64,000 bases of DNA, from positions 124,001 to 188,000 of the forward strand of contig CAWBKK010000004.1 in NCBI GenBank assembly GCA_963789355.1. The letters run 5' to 3'. The number at the start of each line of letters is the position of its first letter. The stretch's first letter is position 1. Positions 6,411 through 15,094 of the stretch are shown piece by piece. The notes beneath the pieces were generated by a model. That model did no database searches, was not told the DNA's origin, and was given only the letters and a program-made list of their open reading frames with translations. Origin of the DNA: Gaiellasilicea sp963789355 (lineage in GTDB: Bacteria; Actinomycetota; Thermoleophilia; Gaiellales; Gaiellaceae). The position numbers and the translations under genes were made by a program.

Positions 6411-9182
6411 CTACGCTCGGCGACCCAGCTGGGCGCCGAGCTCGGCGGCGGCCTCCGCGGCGGCCTCGAGCGTCAGGACCCGGCCGGCGTCCCAGTGCTC
6501 CCGCAGCTCGGGCTCGGCCAAGGTCGCGCCGAGCCTCGCGAGCGCGTCCTCGCGCAGCGTCACGTTGATCGCCTCGAGCTGGATGTCGCGCTCCTCGGCG
6601 AGCGCCTCGGCGGCGCCGAAGAGGCGAGCCGAGGAATGCGCCTCGCCTGCGGCCGCCGCCGACGCAGCGATCGACTCGATGTTCTCCAGGGTGCCGACGG
6701 GGTCGCTGCGCTCCGCCGCGATCGCGAGCGCGCCGACGAAGCGCTCTGCGGCTTCCGCCCAGGCTCCGGTGCCCAGGGCGGCGAGGCCGAGGTTGCCGAG
6801 CACGGTCGACCGGCTCTCCCCGTCTCCGGGATCCTGCATCGAGCTCAGCGCCTCCACGCCGAGCTCCCGCGTCCGCGCGTAGAGGCCGGCGTAGACCGTC
6901 GCACGGACGAGATGCGAGAGCGCGAAGTTGAGGACGATGCGGTCGCCGTGCCGGCGGGCGACCTCGACGCTCTCCTCGAGCGCCTCGACGCCGCCTTCGT
7001 GATCTCCCTCTTCGCTCCGGATCGTCCCGAGGAGGACGAGCGCCCTCGCGATCGGGTCGAGCTCGCCCAGGGTTCGATGCCACACGAGGGCCTCTTCGAC
7101 GAGCTCCCGGGCACGGGCGAGCTCGCGGCGGCCGAACGCGAACGCGGCGCAGTACATGAGCGCGTTCGCTCGCTCGAGCGGTGCCAGCAGCTCGCCGAAC
7201 CTGAGGACCTGCTCGAACGCTCCGAAACCCTCCTCGAAGTGAGCTCGCATGTACCAGAACCGGTAGGCGCCGTCGGCCAGCTGCGCGGCCCGCTTGGGCT
7301 CGTGCTCGAGCAGAAAGGAGAACGCGGCGCGCATGTTCTCGCGGTCGGCTTCGAGCCGGTCCATCCACTCGACCTCGCGCGGATCGCGGCGCACCTCCTT
7401 TCCGGCGAGCACGAGCGAGAGGTAGTGGTCCGCGTGCCGACGCCGCAGTGCGCTCGCCTCGCCGAGCTCGTAAAGACGGTCGAGCGCGTGCTCGCGGACG
7501 GTCTCCAGCATCGCCACGCGGTCGCCGGTTGCGGCGAGCAGGCTCTTGTCGACAAGGCTCCTGATCCGGTCGGGATCGGCTTCGCAGACGGCGACGGCCG
7601 CCTCCAGAGTCGAGCCTCCCTCGAAGACCGACAGCCGCGCGAAGAGAGCCTGCTCCTGAGGATCGAGCAGCTCGTAGCTCCAGTCGATCGTCGCCCAGAG
7701 CGTCTGATGGCGCTCCGGGGTGTCGCGAGGCCCGCCCACCGCCAGCTCGAGCCGCGGCGGCAGGTCCCGCAGCAGCTCGTGCGGTGAGCGCTCGCGGACG
7801 CGCGCGGCGACCAGCTCGATCGCCAGTGGCAGCCGGTCGAGCAGGAGGCAGAGCTTGGAGACTGCCTCGGATGCCTCGAAGCCACGCTCGACCGCACGTG
7901 CCCGCGCGACGAACAGCGCCACCGCCTCGTCCTCGGCGAGGGGCGGGACTGCGAACTCGTGCTCGCCGTAGAGCCGCAGCGGATGGCGGCTCGTGACCAG
8001 GAGCCGGAGGCCGGGCGCGGCGGCGAGGAGCGCTCCCAGCTCGGGGGCGGCTGCGTCCACCTGCTCGAAGTTGTCGAGCAGGAGGAGCGCCGTCCGCTCG
8101 CGCAGGTGCTCCGCCAGCGACTCGGGCGCCGGCCGGGCGGCGTCCTCGAGACCGAGCGCGGAGGCGATCTGGGCCGGGACGAGCGCCGCGTCGCGGAGGG
8201 CTGCCAGGCCGACGAAGACGACGCCGTCCGGGAACGCGTCCGCGAGCTCGTGGGCTGCCTGGATCCCGACCCGCGTCTTGCCCGTGCCGCCCGGGCCCGT
8301 CAGCGTGACGAGCCGGGTCTCGGCGCGCAGCATCTTCGTCAGCTCGTCGACCTCGCGGCGGCGGCCGACGAACGCGGTCGCCGGCGCGGGGAGCCGGCGG
8401 CGCGCCCTCAGCTCCGCGGGCTCGACCGTGAGGGACGCGTCGTGGCGGAGGATCGCGGTCTCGAGGTCCTTCAGCTCGCGCGTCGGCTCGAGTCCGAGCT
8501 CGTCCAGCGCCTCTCGTGCCTCCCGGTACGCCGCGAGCGCATCCGCCTGGCGGCCGGAGCGGTAGAGGGTGAGCATGAGCTGGCCGCGGAGTCGCTCGCG
8601 GAGGGGGTGCTCTGCGACGAGCGCCTCGAGCTGGGGAGTCAGCTCGGAATGGTGTCCCAGGGTCAGCTCCGCGTCGATCCGCTCCTCGAGCGCGAGCAGC
8701 CGGAGCTCCTCGAGCCGGTCGATCGCCGCCAGCGCGAAGTCCTCGTAGGCAAGGTCGGCCAGAGCCGGTCCGCGCCACAGGCCGAGCGCCTCGCGGTAGA
8801 GGTCAGCCGCGCCCGCCGCGTCTCCGCTCTCCGCTTTTCGCTGTCCCTTGTGCAGGAGCCGCTCGAAGCGCGAAGCGTCCAGCTGATCCTCGTCGAGGGT
8901 CAGCGAGTAGCCGCCCGGTCGCGTCTCGAGGAGCGCGCCGGAGCTTCCGAGCGCCTTGCGCAGGGAGGAGACGTAGACCTGCAGGCTCCTCGTCGCGGCG
9001 CCGGGCTCGGCGTCGCGCCAGATCTCGTCGAGCGCGCGCTCTGCCGGCACGACCTCGTTCGCGTGCAGGAGCAGGAGGGCGAGGAGCGCGCGCTGCTTCG
9101 GGCCCCCGAGCGCGACCGGCTCTCCGTCGACGACGGCCTCCAGCGGTCCGAGCACGCGGAACTCGACCCCCATCGGCTGCAT
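6411..9182 (-). CDS. SARP/AfsR-like transcriptional regulator 3 (winged helix-BTAD-ATPase-TPR)
   Basis: 923 residues with the same architecture as regulators 1 and 2: winged helix (VEFRVLGPLEAVVDG), BTAD ending around ELGLEPT, ATPase with GPGGTGKT and LLLLDNFEQ, then a long TPR-like region. ATG 9182 and ATG 9173 are both in frame; neither has a clear ribosome-binding site and 9173 starts closer to the domain. It is divergent from the TasA-like/SipW operon across the TTGAT/TTGAG array, so control of that operon, and of collagen gene 3 downstream, is the natural inference. Confidence 0.92.
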   Translation of the reverse strand: MQPMGVEFRVLGPLEAVVDGEPVALGGPKQRALLALLLLHANEVVPAERALDEIWRDAEPGAATRSLQVYVSSLRKALGSSGALLETRPGGYSLTLDEDQLDASRFERLLHKGQRKAESGDAAGAADLYREALGLWRGPALADLAYEDFALAAIDRLEELRLLALEERIDAELTLGHHSELTPQLEALVAEHPLRERLRGQLMLTLYRSGRQADALAAYREAREALDELGLEPTRELKDLETAILRHDASLTVEPAELRARRRLPAPATAFVGRRREVDELTKMLRAETRLVTLTGPGGTGKTRVGIQAAHELADAFPDGVVFVGLAALRDAALVPAQIASALGLEDAARPAPESLAEHLRERTALLLLDNFEQVDAAAPELGALLAAAPGLRLLVTSRHPLRLYGEHEFAVPPLAEDEAVALFVARARAVERGFEASEAVSKLCLLLDRLPLAIELVAARVRERSPHELLRDLPPRLELAVGGPRDTPERHQTLWATIDWSYELLDPQEQALFARLSVFEGGSTLEAAVAVCEADPDRIRSLVDKSLLAATGDRVAMLETVREHALDRLYELGEASALRRRHADHYLSLVLAGKEVRRDPREVEWMDRLEADRENMRAAFSFLLEHEPKRAAQLADGAYRFWYMRAHFEEGFGAFEQVLRFGELLAPLERANALMYCAAFAFGRRELARARELVEEALVWHRTLGELDPIARALVLLGTIRSEEGDHEGGVEALEESVEVARRHGDRIVLNFALSHLVRATVYAGLYARTRELGVEALSSMQDPGDGESRSTVLGNLGLAALGTGAWAEAAERFVGALAIAAERSDPVGTLENIESIAASAAAAGEAHSSARLFGAAEALAEERDIQLEAINVTLREDALARLGATLAEPELREHWDAGRVLTLEAAAEAAAELGAQLGRRA

Positions 9183-9183
9183 T

Positions 9184-9215
9184 TTGATCGTTCTTTGAGG
9201 TTGGCGCGGGATCGT
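9184..9215 (+). promoter_or_regulatory. SARP-type direct-repeat operator and promoter of the TasA-like operon
   Basis: TTGATCG (9184) and TTGAGGT (9195) are spaced 11 bp; 8 bp after the second comes GATCGT (9210-9215), with A at position 2 and T at 6. Only two heptamers are recognisable here, so it is weaker than the other arrays, but the spacing is identical. Transcription would lead into the gene starting at 9255. Confidence 0.65.
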
Positions 9216-9254
9216 GATCCAGAGATCAGTCGCACTCCAACGGACGGAGGGAAG

Positions 9255-9917
9255 ATGAGACGCACTGCGCTCTTGACCATCGCGGTGCTGGGTGGGTTGG
9301 TGAGCCTGCTCGGCGGCACCGTTCTCTTTGCGGCGCTACAGGACACCGCTCGCACCGGCACCAACTCGGCCGAGTCCGCCGCTCTCGGCGCGTCTGCCGA
9401 CATCCAGCTCGCGCCGCCACTCTCAGCTCGACCGGCCCGCGGTGTCGACTGCGGGACGTTTTCCGAGAACCTCAGCTCAGGGCTCTTCAGCGCCACCGGC
9501 GTGTCTCCCGGCTACACGTCAGAGTTCAAGCTTTTGTGCATCAAGAACGTCGGCAGCCAACAGGTGACCTTGAGCGCGCTGGCCGACGAGCTCACCGACG
9601 TCGATTTCGGCTGCACCGGTGACGAAGCAGCGAACGGCGACACCACCTGCGGCGGGGACCAGGCCGGCGAGCTGTCGACGGTCCTCCGGACGGGCTATCT
9701 CCGCGAGTCGTGCGAGAACACGGCCGGCGGGTCCTTTCCCGGCCCCTTCCTCCGCGACCATCCTACGACTGCGGTCGCGCTCGGAACGCTCGCGCCCAAC
9801 TCAACGGCGTGCGTGATGACGGTCTTCTCGTACTCGGGCACCGCGTCCGCTGTGGACGTGCAGAAAGCGCAGAGCGACCGCGCCACCTGGAGGATCAAGT
9901 TCTCCGCGCAGGCATGA
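9255..9917 (+). CDS. TasA/camelysin-like exported protein A
   Basis: 220 residues. An N-terminal transmembrane-type signal (about 7-28) ends in LFAALQDTA, typical of substrates of SipW-type signal peptidases. The mature part is beta-rich with paired Cys, including a DFGCTGDE...DTTCGG...GELS block (about residues 120-145) and a C-terminal QSDRATWRIKF. A strong GGAGGGA ribosome-binding site precedes the ATG. The next gene, overlapping by 4 nt, encodes a SipW-like signal peptidase, which supports the assignment. TasA and camelysin form extracellular fibres; here that role is inferred from context rather than strong sequence match. Confidence 0.7.
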   Translation: MRRTALLTIAVLGGLVSLLGGTVLFAALQDTARTGTNSAESAALGASADIQLAPPLSARPARGVDCGTFSENLSSGLFSATGVSPGYTSEFKLLCIKNVGSQQVTLSALADELTDVDFGCTGDEAANGDTTCGGDQAGELSTVLRTGYLRESCENTAGGSFPGPFLRDHPTTAVALGTLAPNSTACVMTVFSYSGTASAVDVQKAQSDRATWRIKFSAQA

Positions 9918-10447
9918 CCGACGGCGCTCAGCGCGCGGCAAGGCGGCGACGGGGATTGGCCCTCCCCGTCGCCGGGCTCGCGATCGCGGTGCTGGTCCCG
10001 CTCGCGGTCTTCCTCGGCGCCGCGGTCCTGCTGGGCTGGAAGCTCCAGGTGATCGAGACGGGCAGCATGGCGCCTCGCTATCCCGCCGGCTCGCTCGCGA
10101 TCGTCGAGCCGGTTGACCCGGCCGCCGTGCGGCCCGGGATGACCGTCGTCTTCGAGGATCCGTTCGTCCGCGGGAAGCTCGTCGCCCACCGCGTCGTCAA
10201 GCGTCTCTCCGGCAGCTCGCCGGTGTGGGCGACGAAGGGCGACGCGAACGCCGAGAACGATCCCGCACCCGTCCATGCCGCCGCGATCCAGGGGCGGGTG
10301 CGCTGGGCGGTCCCCGGACTCGGCCGGGCGGCGTCCTCACTCTCGGGCGCTTGGGCGCTTGGGTTGCTGGTCGGCCTGCCGCTCGTGCTCCTGCTCGTCA
10401 GCGAGCTCGTCGTTCGCCGGCGGCAGCGCGAGCCGGTGGCGGGATGA
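9914..10447 (+). CDS. SipW/ER-type signal peptidase I
   Basis: 177 residues. There is one N-terminal membrane helix (about 14-42), then ETGSMAPRYPAGS carrying the nucleophile Ser, then VAHRVVK with the His that replaces the usual Lys in ER/archaeal-type signal peptidases, and the KGDANAENDP box of the family. A second membrane helix lies near the C-terminus (about 148-170), followed by a basic tail. The S26B-type Ser-His arrangement is what B. subtilis SipW uses for TasA and TapA. The gene overlaps both neighbours by 4 nt (ATGA), so it is translated with the TasA-like genes it probably serves. Confidence 0.88.
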   Translation: MTDGAQRAARRRRGLALPVAGLAIAVLVPLAVFLGAAVLLGWKLQVIETGSMAPRYPAGSLAIVEPVDPAAVRPGMTVVFEDPFVRGKLVAHRVVKRLSGSSPVWATKGDANAENDPAPVHAAAIQGRVRWAVPGLGRAASSLSGAWALGLLVGLPLVLLLVSELVVRRRQREPVAG

Positions 10448-11046
10448 GGCTCTTGCTCGTCGCGGTCCTGGCGGCGGCGCTCTCGCTCGGCGCAGTCTCG
10501 GCCGTGCGCGCCGACGACGATGACGACGACGGGAGGGCCGACGTCAAGGTGGCGCGACTCGCCGACGGCAAGTGCGGCAAGCTGGCCGACTCGCTTCCGG
10601 TGCTCGTCAGCCTTGCCGGAGCGCGGCCGGGCGAGGTCGTCGGCGACGTGACGGTGTGCGTCGCCAACAGCGGCGGGTCTGCGGCGAGGCTGACCCTCCG
10701 CGTCCTCGAGCTCGTCGACCTCGATCCAGCCTGCACGGGCGCCGAGTCGACCCGCGATTCCAGCTGCGGCGGCGGCAGGCGCGGCGAACTGAGCCCGTCG
10801 CTCCTGCAGCAGGTCGGCCTCGGCCAATGCCCGTCGGTTCCGCCGGCCATCGACCCCGCGCTCGAGCGCCGGCTCCCCGCCCTCCAGGCGGGCACGTTGC
10901 TCCTCGTCGAGCGGTTGCGCCGCAGCCAGGTCGTCTGCGTACGGCTACGGCTCCGCTACGAGCCGGCCGGCTCGGAGGCCTCGATCACGAGCCAGTCCGA
11001 CCGCACGACCTGGCGGTACGCGTTCACCCTCACCGCACGTGCGTGA
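10444..11046 (+). CDS. TasA-like exported protein B
   Basis: 200 residues with a signal peptide (about 1-22), an Asp-rich segment after it, and the same landmarks as protein A. These are DPACTGAE...DSSCGGG...GELS (about residues 95-120) and QSDRTTWRYAF at the C-terminus. It is therefore a divergent paralogue of the gene two places upstream; no assigned family is obvious to me. It overlaps the signal peptidase gene by 4 nt. Its stop codon region already contains the first heptamer of the next SARP-type array. Confidence 0.7.
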   Translation: MRLLLVAVLAAALSLGAVSAVRADDDDDDGRADVKVARLADGKCGKLADSLPVLVSLAGARPGEVVGDVTVCVANSGGSAARLTLRVLELVDLDPACTGAESTRDSSCGGGRRGELSPSLLQQVGLGQCPSVPPAIDPALERRLPALQAGTLLLVERLRRSQVVCVRLRLRYEPAGSEASITSQSDRTTWRYAFTLTARA

Positions 11047-11096
11047 GGAGCGCTTGAGCCGTTCTTGAGCCTCCATTGAGGCCTCCGGGCGATGGT
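11043..11096 (+). promoter_or_regulatory. SARP-type direct-repeat operator and promoter of collagen-like gene 3
   Basis: Four heptamers at an exact 11-bp period: GTGAGGA (11043), TTGAGCC (11054), TTGAGCC (11065) and TTGAGGC (11076). Then 8 bp and GATGGT (11091-11096). The conserved collagen leader begins 6 nt later at 11103. The first repeat overlaps the stop codon of the preceding gene. It is the longest array in the window. Confidence 0.82.
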
Positions 11097-11102
11097 CGAG
11101 GA

Positions 11103-11156
11103 GTCATTGCACGCGAGCCTGGATGCGCCTCACGCTTCCCCGGCTCCGTGCGCGAT
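11103..11156 (+). ncRNA. Conserved 54-nt 5' leader of collagen-like gene 3
   Basis: Third copy of the leader (GTCATTGCAC ... GGCTCCG...). The coding sequence right after it differs from genes 1 and 2 (MRWWRRKR versus MRGIRGRM), so here the leader is better conserved than the signal peptide. That points to selection on the leader itself rather than a recent duplication. Confidence 0.55.
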
Positions 11157-11172
11157 CGGAGAGGGGACGACG

Positions 11173-12081
11173 ATGCGATGGTGGCGACGAAAGAGATTGC
11201 TGCTCGGGGCAGGCGTAGGACTCGCGCTGGCGGCGGGAGTCGGCTCGGCTGCGATTCCGCACAGTGAGACCGCCGTGATCAGCGGCTGCTACGAGAAAAA
11301 GACCGGTGTCCTGCGAGTGATCGACACACAGGCGGGCAAGTCCTGCGGCGCTTGGGAACTCCCGCTCAGCTGGAACCAGAAGGGCCTGAAGGGTGATCAG
11401 GGTGCTGCCGGTGCCCCTGGACCCGTGGGCCCACAGGGCGCGCCGGGTGGAGCTGGACCGGCGGGTCCGGCGGGGCCGAAGGGAGAGCCCGGCTCCGCCG
11501 GGCCCCCCGGTGAGCCGGGCCCGCAGGGCGACACAGGTGCGACTGGCCCAGAGGGGCCTGCAGGAGCCGCAGGCGCGCAAGGCCCCGCGGGCCCGGCCGG
11601 ACCTCAGGGTCCTCCCGGCCCAGCGGCCACGGCCGGCCCCCTCGGCCAGAGCGCGACCAGCGTCTTCTCGACGACCCAGTTGGCTATGACTGGTACGACG
11701 TACACTGTTGTCCCTGGCCTCAGCCAGACGTTTACCGTCCCGGCCGGAAGCGTCGTCTACATCAGCACGGACGGCGGCGTGGCCTGCCACACGGTCGCAG
11801 CCAGCTGCACGACGGTCGTCGATGTCGCGCTCTCGATCGATGGATCCGACCCCGCCGGCGGCTTCTTCTCGGCGCCTCGCCGCCGGCTCGTCGCCGCGAA
11901 CATGGCCGCGCTTACCGTGCCCGAGTACTGGAGCTTCGAGCAGACGCGCGTCTTTTCGGCCGGCACCCACACCGTGGAGGTGATGGCTCGTCTCGGCAAC
12001 TCCACCCAGCCCGCAATCGTCGCCGGGAGCTCATTCTCTTCGCTACAGGCTCAGCTGACGGTGATGCTCCTGAAGCAGTAA
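11173..12081 (+). CDS. Collagen-like exported protein 3
   Basis: 302 residues. A basic N-terminus and hydrophobic export segment lead into the shared motif SGCYEKKTGVLRVID ... CGAWELPLSWNQ. About 30 Gly-X-Y triplets (about 73-160; GPAGP, GEPGP, GPQGP) follow, then a Thr/Ser/Val-rich C-terminal domain (about 165-302) with two Cys. This head is unrelated to those of genes 1 and 2. GAGAGGGG precedes the ATG. It has its own SARP-type promoter but sits directly after the TasA-like operon, tying collagen-like and TasA-like products to one regulon. Confidence 0.9.
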   Translation: MRWWRRKRLLLGAGVGLALAAGVGSAAIPHSETAVISGCYEKKTGVLRVIDTQAGKSCGAWELPLSWNQKGLKGDQGAAGAPGPVGPQGAPGGAGPAGPAGPKGEPGSAGPPGEPGPQGDTGATGPEGPAGAAGAQGPAGPAGPQGPPGPAATAGPLGQSATSVFSTTQLAMTGTTYTVVPGLSQTFTVPAGSVVYISTDGGVACHTVAASCTTVVDVALSIDGSDPAGGFFSAPRRRLVAANMAALTVPEYWSFEQTRVFSAGTHTVEVMARLGNSTQPAIVAGSSFSSLQAQLTVMLLKQ

Positions 12082-12090
12082 CGCTCTTCC

Positions 12091-12123
12091 GGATCGGGCG
12101 CGGCTACGAGCCGTGCCCGATCC
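12091..12123. terminator. Bidirectional terminator-like hairpin
   Basis: GGATCGGGC (12091-12099) pairs with GCCCGATCC (12115-12123), and inside it CGGCT pairs with AGCCG. It sits between the convergent collagen gene 3 and the MoaD-MoaE gene and includes the latter's stop codon. Confidence 0.6.
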
Positions 12124-12742
12124 ACTCTTCGCCGCCCTCGTAGACCTCCTTCTTCCACAGCGGCACCGTCCCCTTGAGCGTGTCGATCGCCTCCTTGCAG
12201 GCGGCCAGCGCGGCGGCGCGGTGGGCCGACGAGACCGCGATCGCAACGCTCGGCTCGCCGATCTCGACGCGGCCGATGCGGTGGTGAATCGCGACGGCGA
12301 GGAGCTCGTGTCGCTCGCTCAGCTCGCGCGCGAGCTCGGCCATCGTCTCCTCGGCCATCCCCTCGTAGGCCTCGTACTCGAGGTAGAGCACGTTGCGGTC
12401 GCGCGAGCGGTTCCGGACGGTGCCGAGGAACGTCGCGACCGCGCCGGCCTCGTCGCGCTGGACTTCGCGCACGACGGCGTCGAGCGAGAGCGGCTCGGCG
12501 GTGAGCCGGAAGTCGCCCCCGGAGACGGGCGGGATCACCGCCACCTCGTCGCCGTCAGCGAGCGTCGCGCCCGTGCCGGCGTAGCGCTTGTTGAGCGCGT
12601 AGAGCAGGCCCGGGGGCTCGTCGCCGAGGTCGAGCGCAGCCCAGACGTCGCCGAGCGTGGCGCCGCCGGCGAGCTCGAGCCGGCGGGAGCCCGTGCCGGC
12701 TCGCTCGCGCAGGCCGGCGAAGAGACGAACGGTCACGTGCAC
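12104..12742 (-). CDS. Fused molybdopterin synthase small and large subunits (MoaD-MoaE)
   Basis: 212 residues. Residues 1-76 are a ubiquitin-like MoaD domain ending in PPVSGG, and residues 77-212 are a MoaE domain with the catalytic Lys region PLWKKEVYEGGEEW. Molybdopterin synthase inserts sulfur into precursor Z using a thiocarboxylate on the MoaD C-terminal Gly. Here that Gly-Gly (75-76) is internal, so the chain must be cleaved after it, as reported for mycobacterial MoaX. GTG 12742 is preceded by TAGGCT with a 6-nt gap, a leaderless promoter pattern. No other molybdenum cofactor gene is adjacent. Confidence 0.9.
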   Translation of the reverse strand: MHVTVRLFAGLRERAGTGSRRLELAGGATLGDVWAALDLGDEPPGLLYALNKRYAGTGATLADGDEVAVIPPVSGGDFRLTAEPLSLDAVVREVQRDEAGAVATFLGTVRNRSRDRNVLYLEYEAYEGMAEETMAELARELSERHELLAVAIHHRIGRVEIGEPSVAIAVSSAHRAAALAACKEAIDTLKGTVPLWKKEVYEGGEEWIGHGS

Positions 12743-12795
12743 CGCACGAGCCTAGCCGGGTTGCCTCCGGGCACGTGTCATGTTACGTATGCCGC

Positions 12796-13455
12796 ATGGC
12801 GGTCTCAGCTCCGGCCAGGACGAACCTGAACGACCGCGTCTACGAGACGCTGAAGGCGCGGCTCGTGCGCCGCGACCTCGGCCCCGGCGAGAAGGTGAGC
12901 CTGCACGAGCTGGCGGCGACGCTCGGCGTCTCGCGAAGCCCCGTCCACCACGCGCTGACGCGGCTCGTCGCCGAGGGTCTCCTGACGGTGAAGTCGAGGC
13001 GCGGCTACTACGTGACGCCGCTGACCGAGGCCGCGGTCGCGGAGGGGTACGACGTTCGCCTCGCGCTCGAGCTGCAGGCGGCAGAGAGCGCCGTCGGCCG
13101 CGCGGGCCGCTCCGAGCTGCGCCGCTTCCGCGAGCTGCACGAGGCGACCGCCGAAGCCGTCTCCCACGCCGAGTGGGACTCGGCAAACGCCGCCTTCCAC
13201 GAGCACCAGGTCGACCTCGCCGGGAACACGCTGCTCTCGCGCTTCTACCGCGACCTCTCGGTCAACCTGATGATGCAGGTGATCCGCGGCGGCAAGCTCG
13301 AGGGCGGCGCGTACCTGCCGACCGAGCACGGCGCGATCGTCGACGCGTACGAGGCCGGCGACCTGGAGGCGGCGCGGGCGGCGATCCGGGCGCACATCGC
13401 GACCGGCCGCCGGATCGCGCTCGAGGCGATCGAGAGCACCGGCGGCGTCCTCTAG
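12796..13455 (+). CDS. GntR-family (FadR/FCD) transcriptional regulator
   Basis: 219 residues. An N-terminal winged helix (RVYETLKARLVRRDLGPGE ... LGVSRSPVHHALTRL, about 10-75) is followed by an all-helical FCD ligand-binding domain (about 80-205) with the conserved FHEH and late His (TEHGAIVDA, AHI) that usually bind a metal. ATG 12796 gives the normal family start; an upstream GTG at 12775 is also in frame. The methylmalonyl-CoA-type mutase gene begins 21 nt downstream, so control of acyl-CoA or organic acid catabolism is plausible. Confidence 0.85.
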   Translation: MAVSAPARTNLNDRVYETLKARLVRRDLGPGEKVSLHELAATLGVSRSPVHHALTRLVAEGLLTVKSRRGYYVTPLTEAAVAEGYDVRLALELQAAESAVGRAGRSELRRFRELHEATAEAVSHAEWDSANAAFHEHQVDLAGNTLLSRFYRDLSVNLMMQVIRGGKLEGGAYLPTEHGAIVDAYEAGDLEAARAAIRAHIATGRRIALEAIESTGGVL

Positions 13456-13463
13456 GGGCCGCG

Positions 13464-13469
13464 TAGCAT
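13464..13469 (+). promoter_or_regulatory. Leaderless -10 element of the mutase gene
   Basis: TAGCAT matches TANNNT and lies 7 nt before the GTG start at 13477, so the transcript would begin at or next to the start codon. No ribosome-binding site is visible. Confidence 0.55.
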
Positions 13470-13476
13470 CCGCTCC

Positions 13477-15018
<1,542 letters not shown>

Positions 15019-15021
15019 CAA

Positions 15022-15073
15022 CGGCCGGGGCCCCGCACTGCCTGTCGAGGAGACCAGTGCGGGGCGCCGGCCG
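15022..15073. terminator. Strong bidirectional terminator-like hairpin
   Basis: CGGCCGG (15022-15028) and CCCCGCACTG (15031-15040) pair with CAGTGCGGGG (15055-15064) and CCGGCCG (15067-15073). It lies between the convergent mutase and PhoX-like genes. Confidence 0.7.
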
Positions 15074-15094
15074 AGCTACGGACGCTGAGGCGAC

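Noticed and set aside
1..12123. Antibiotic biosynthesis cluster implied by SARP regulators
   Set aside because: No polyketide, peptide synthetase or tailoring enzyme genes are present; the neighbours encode exported structural-type proteins.
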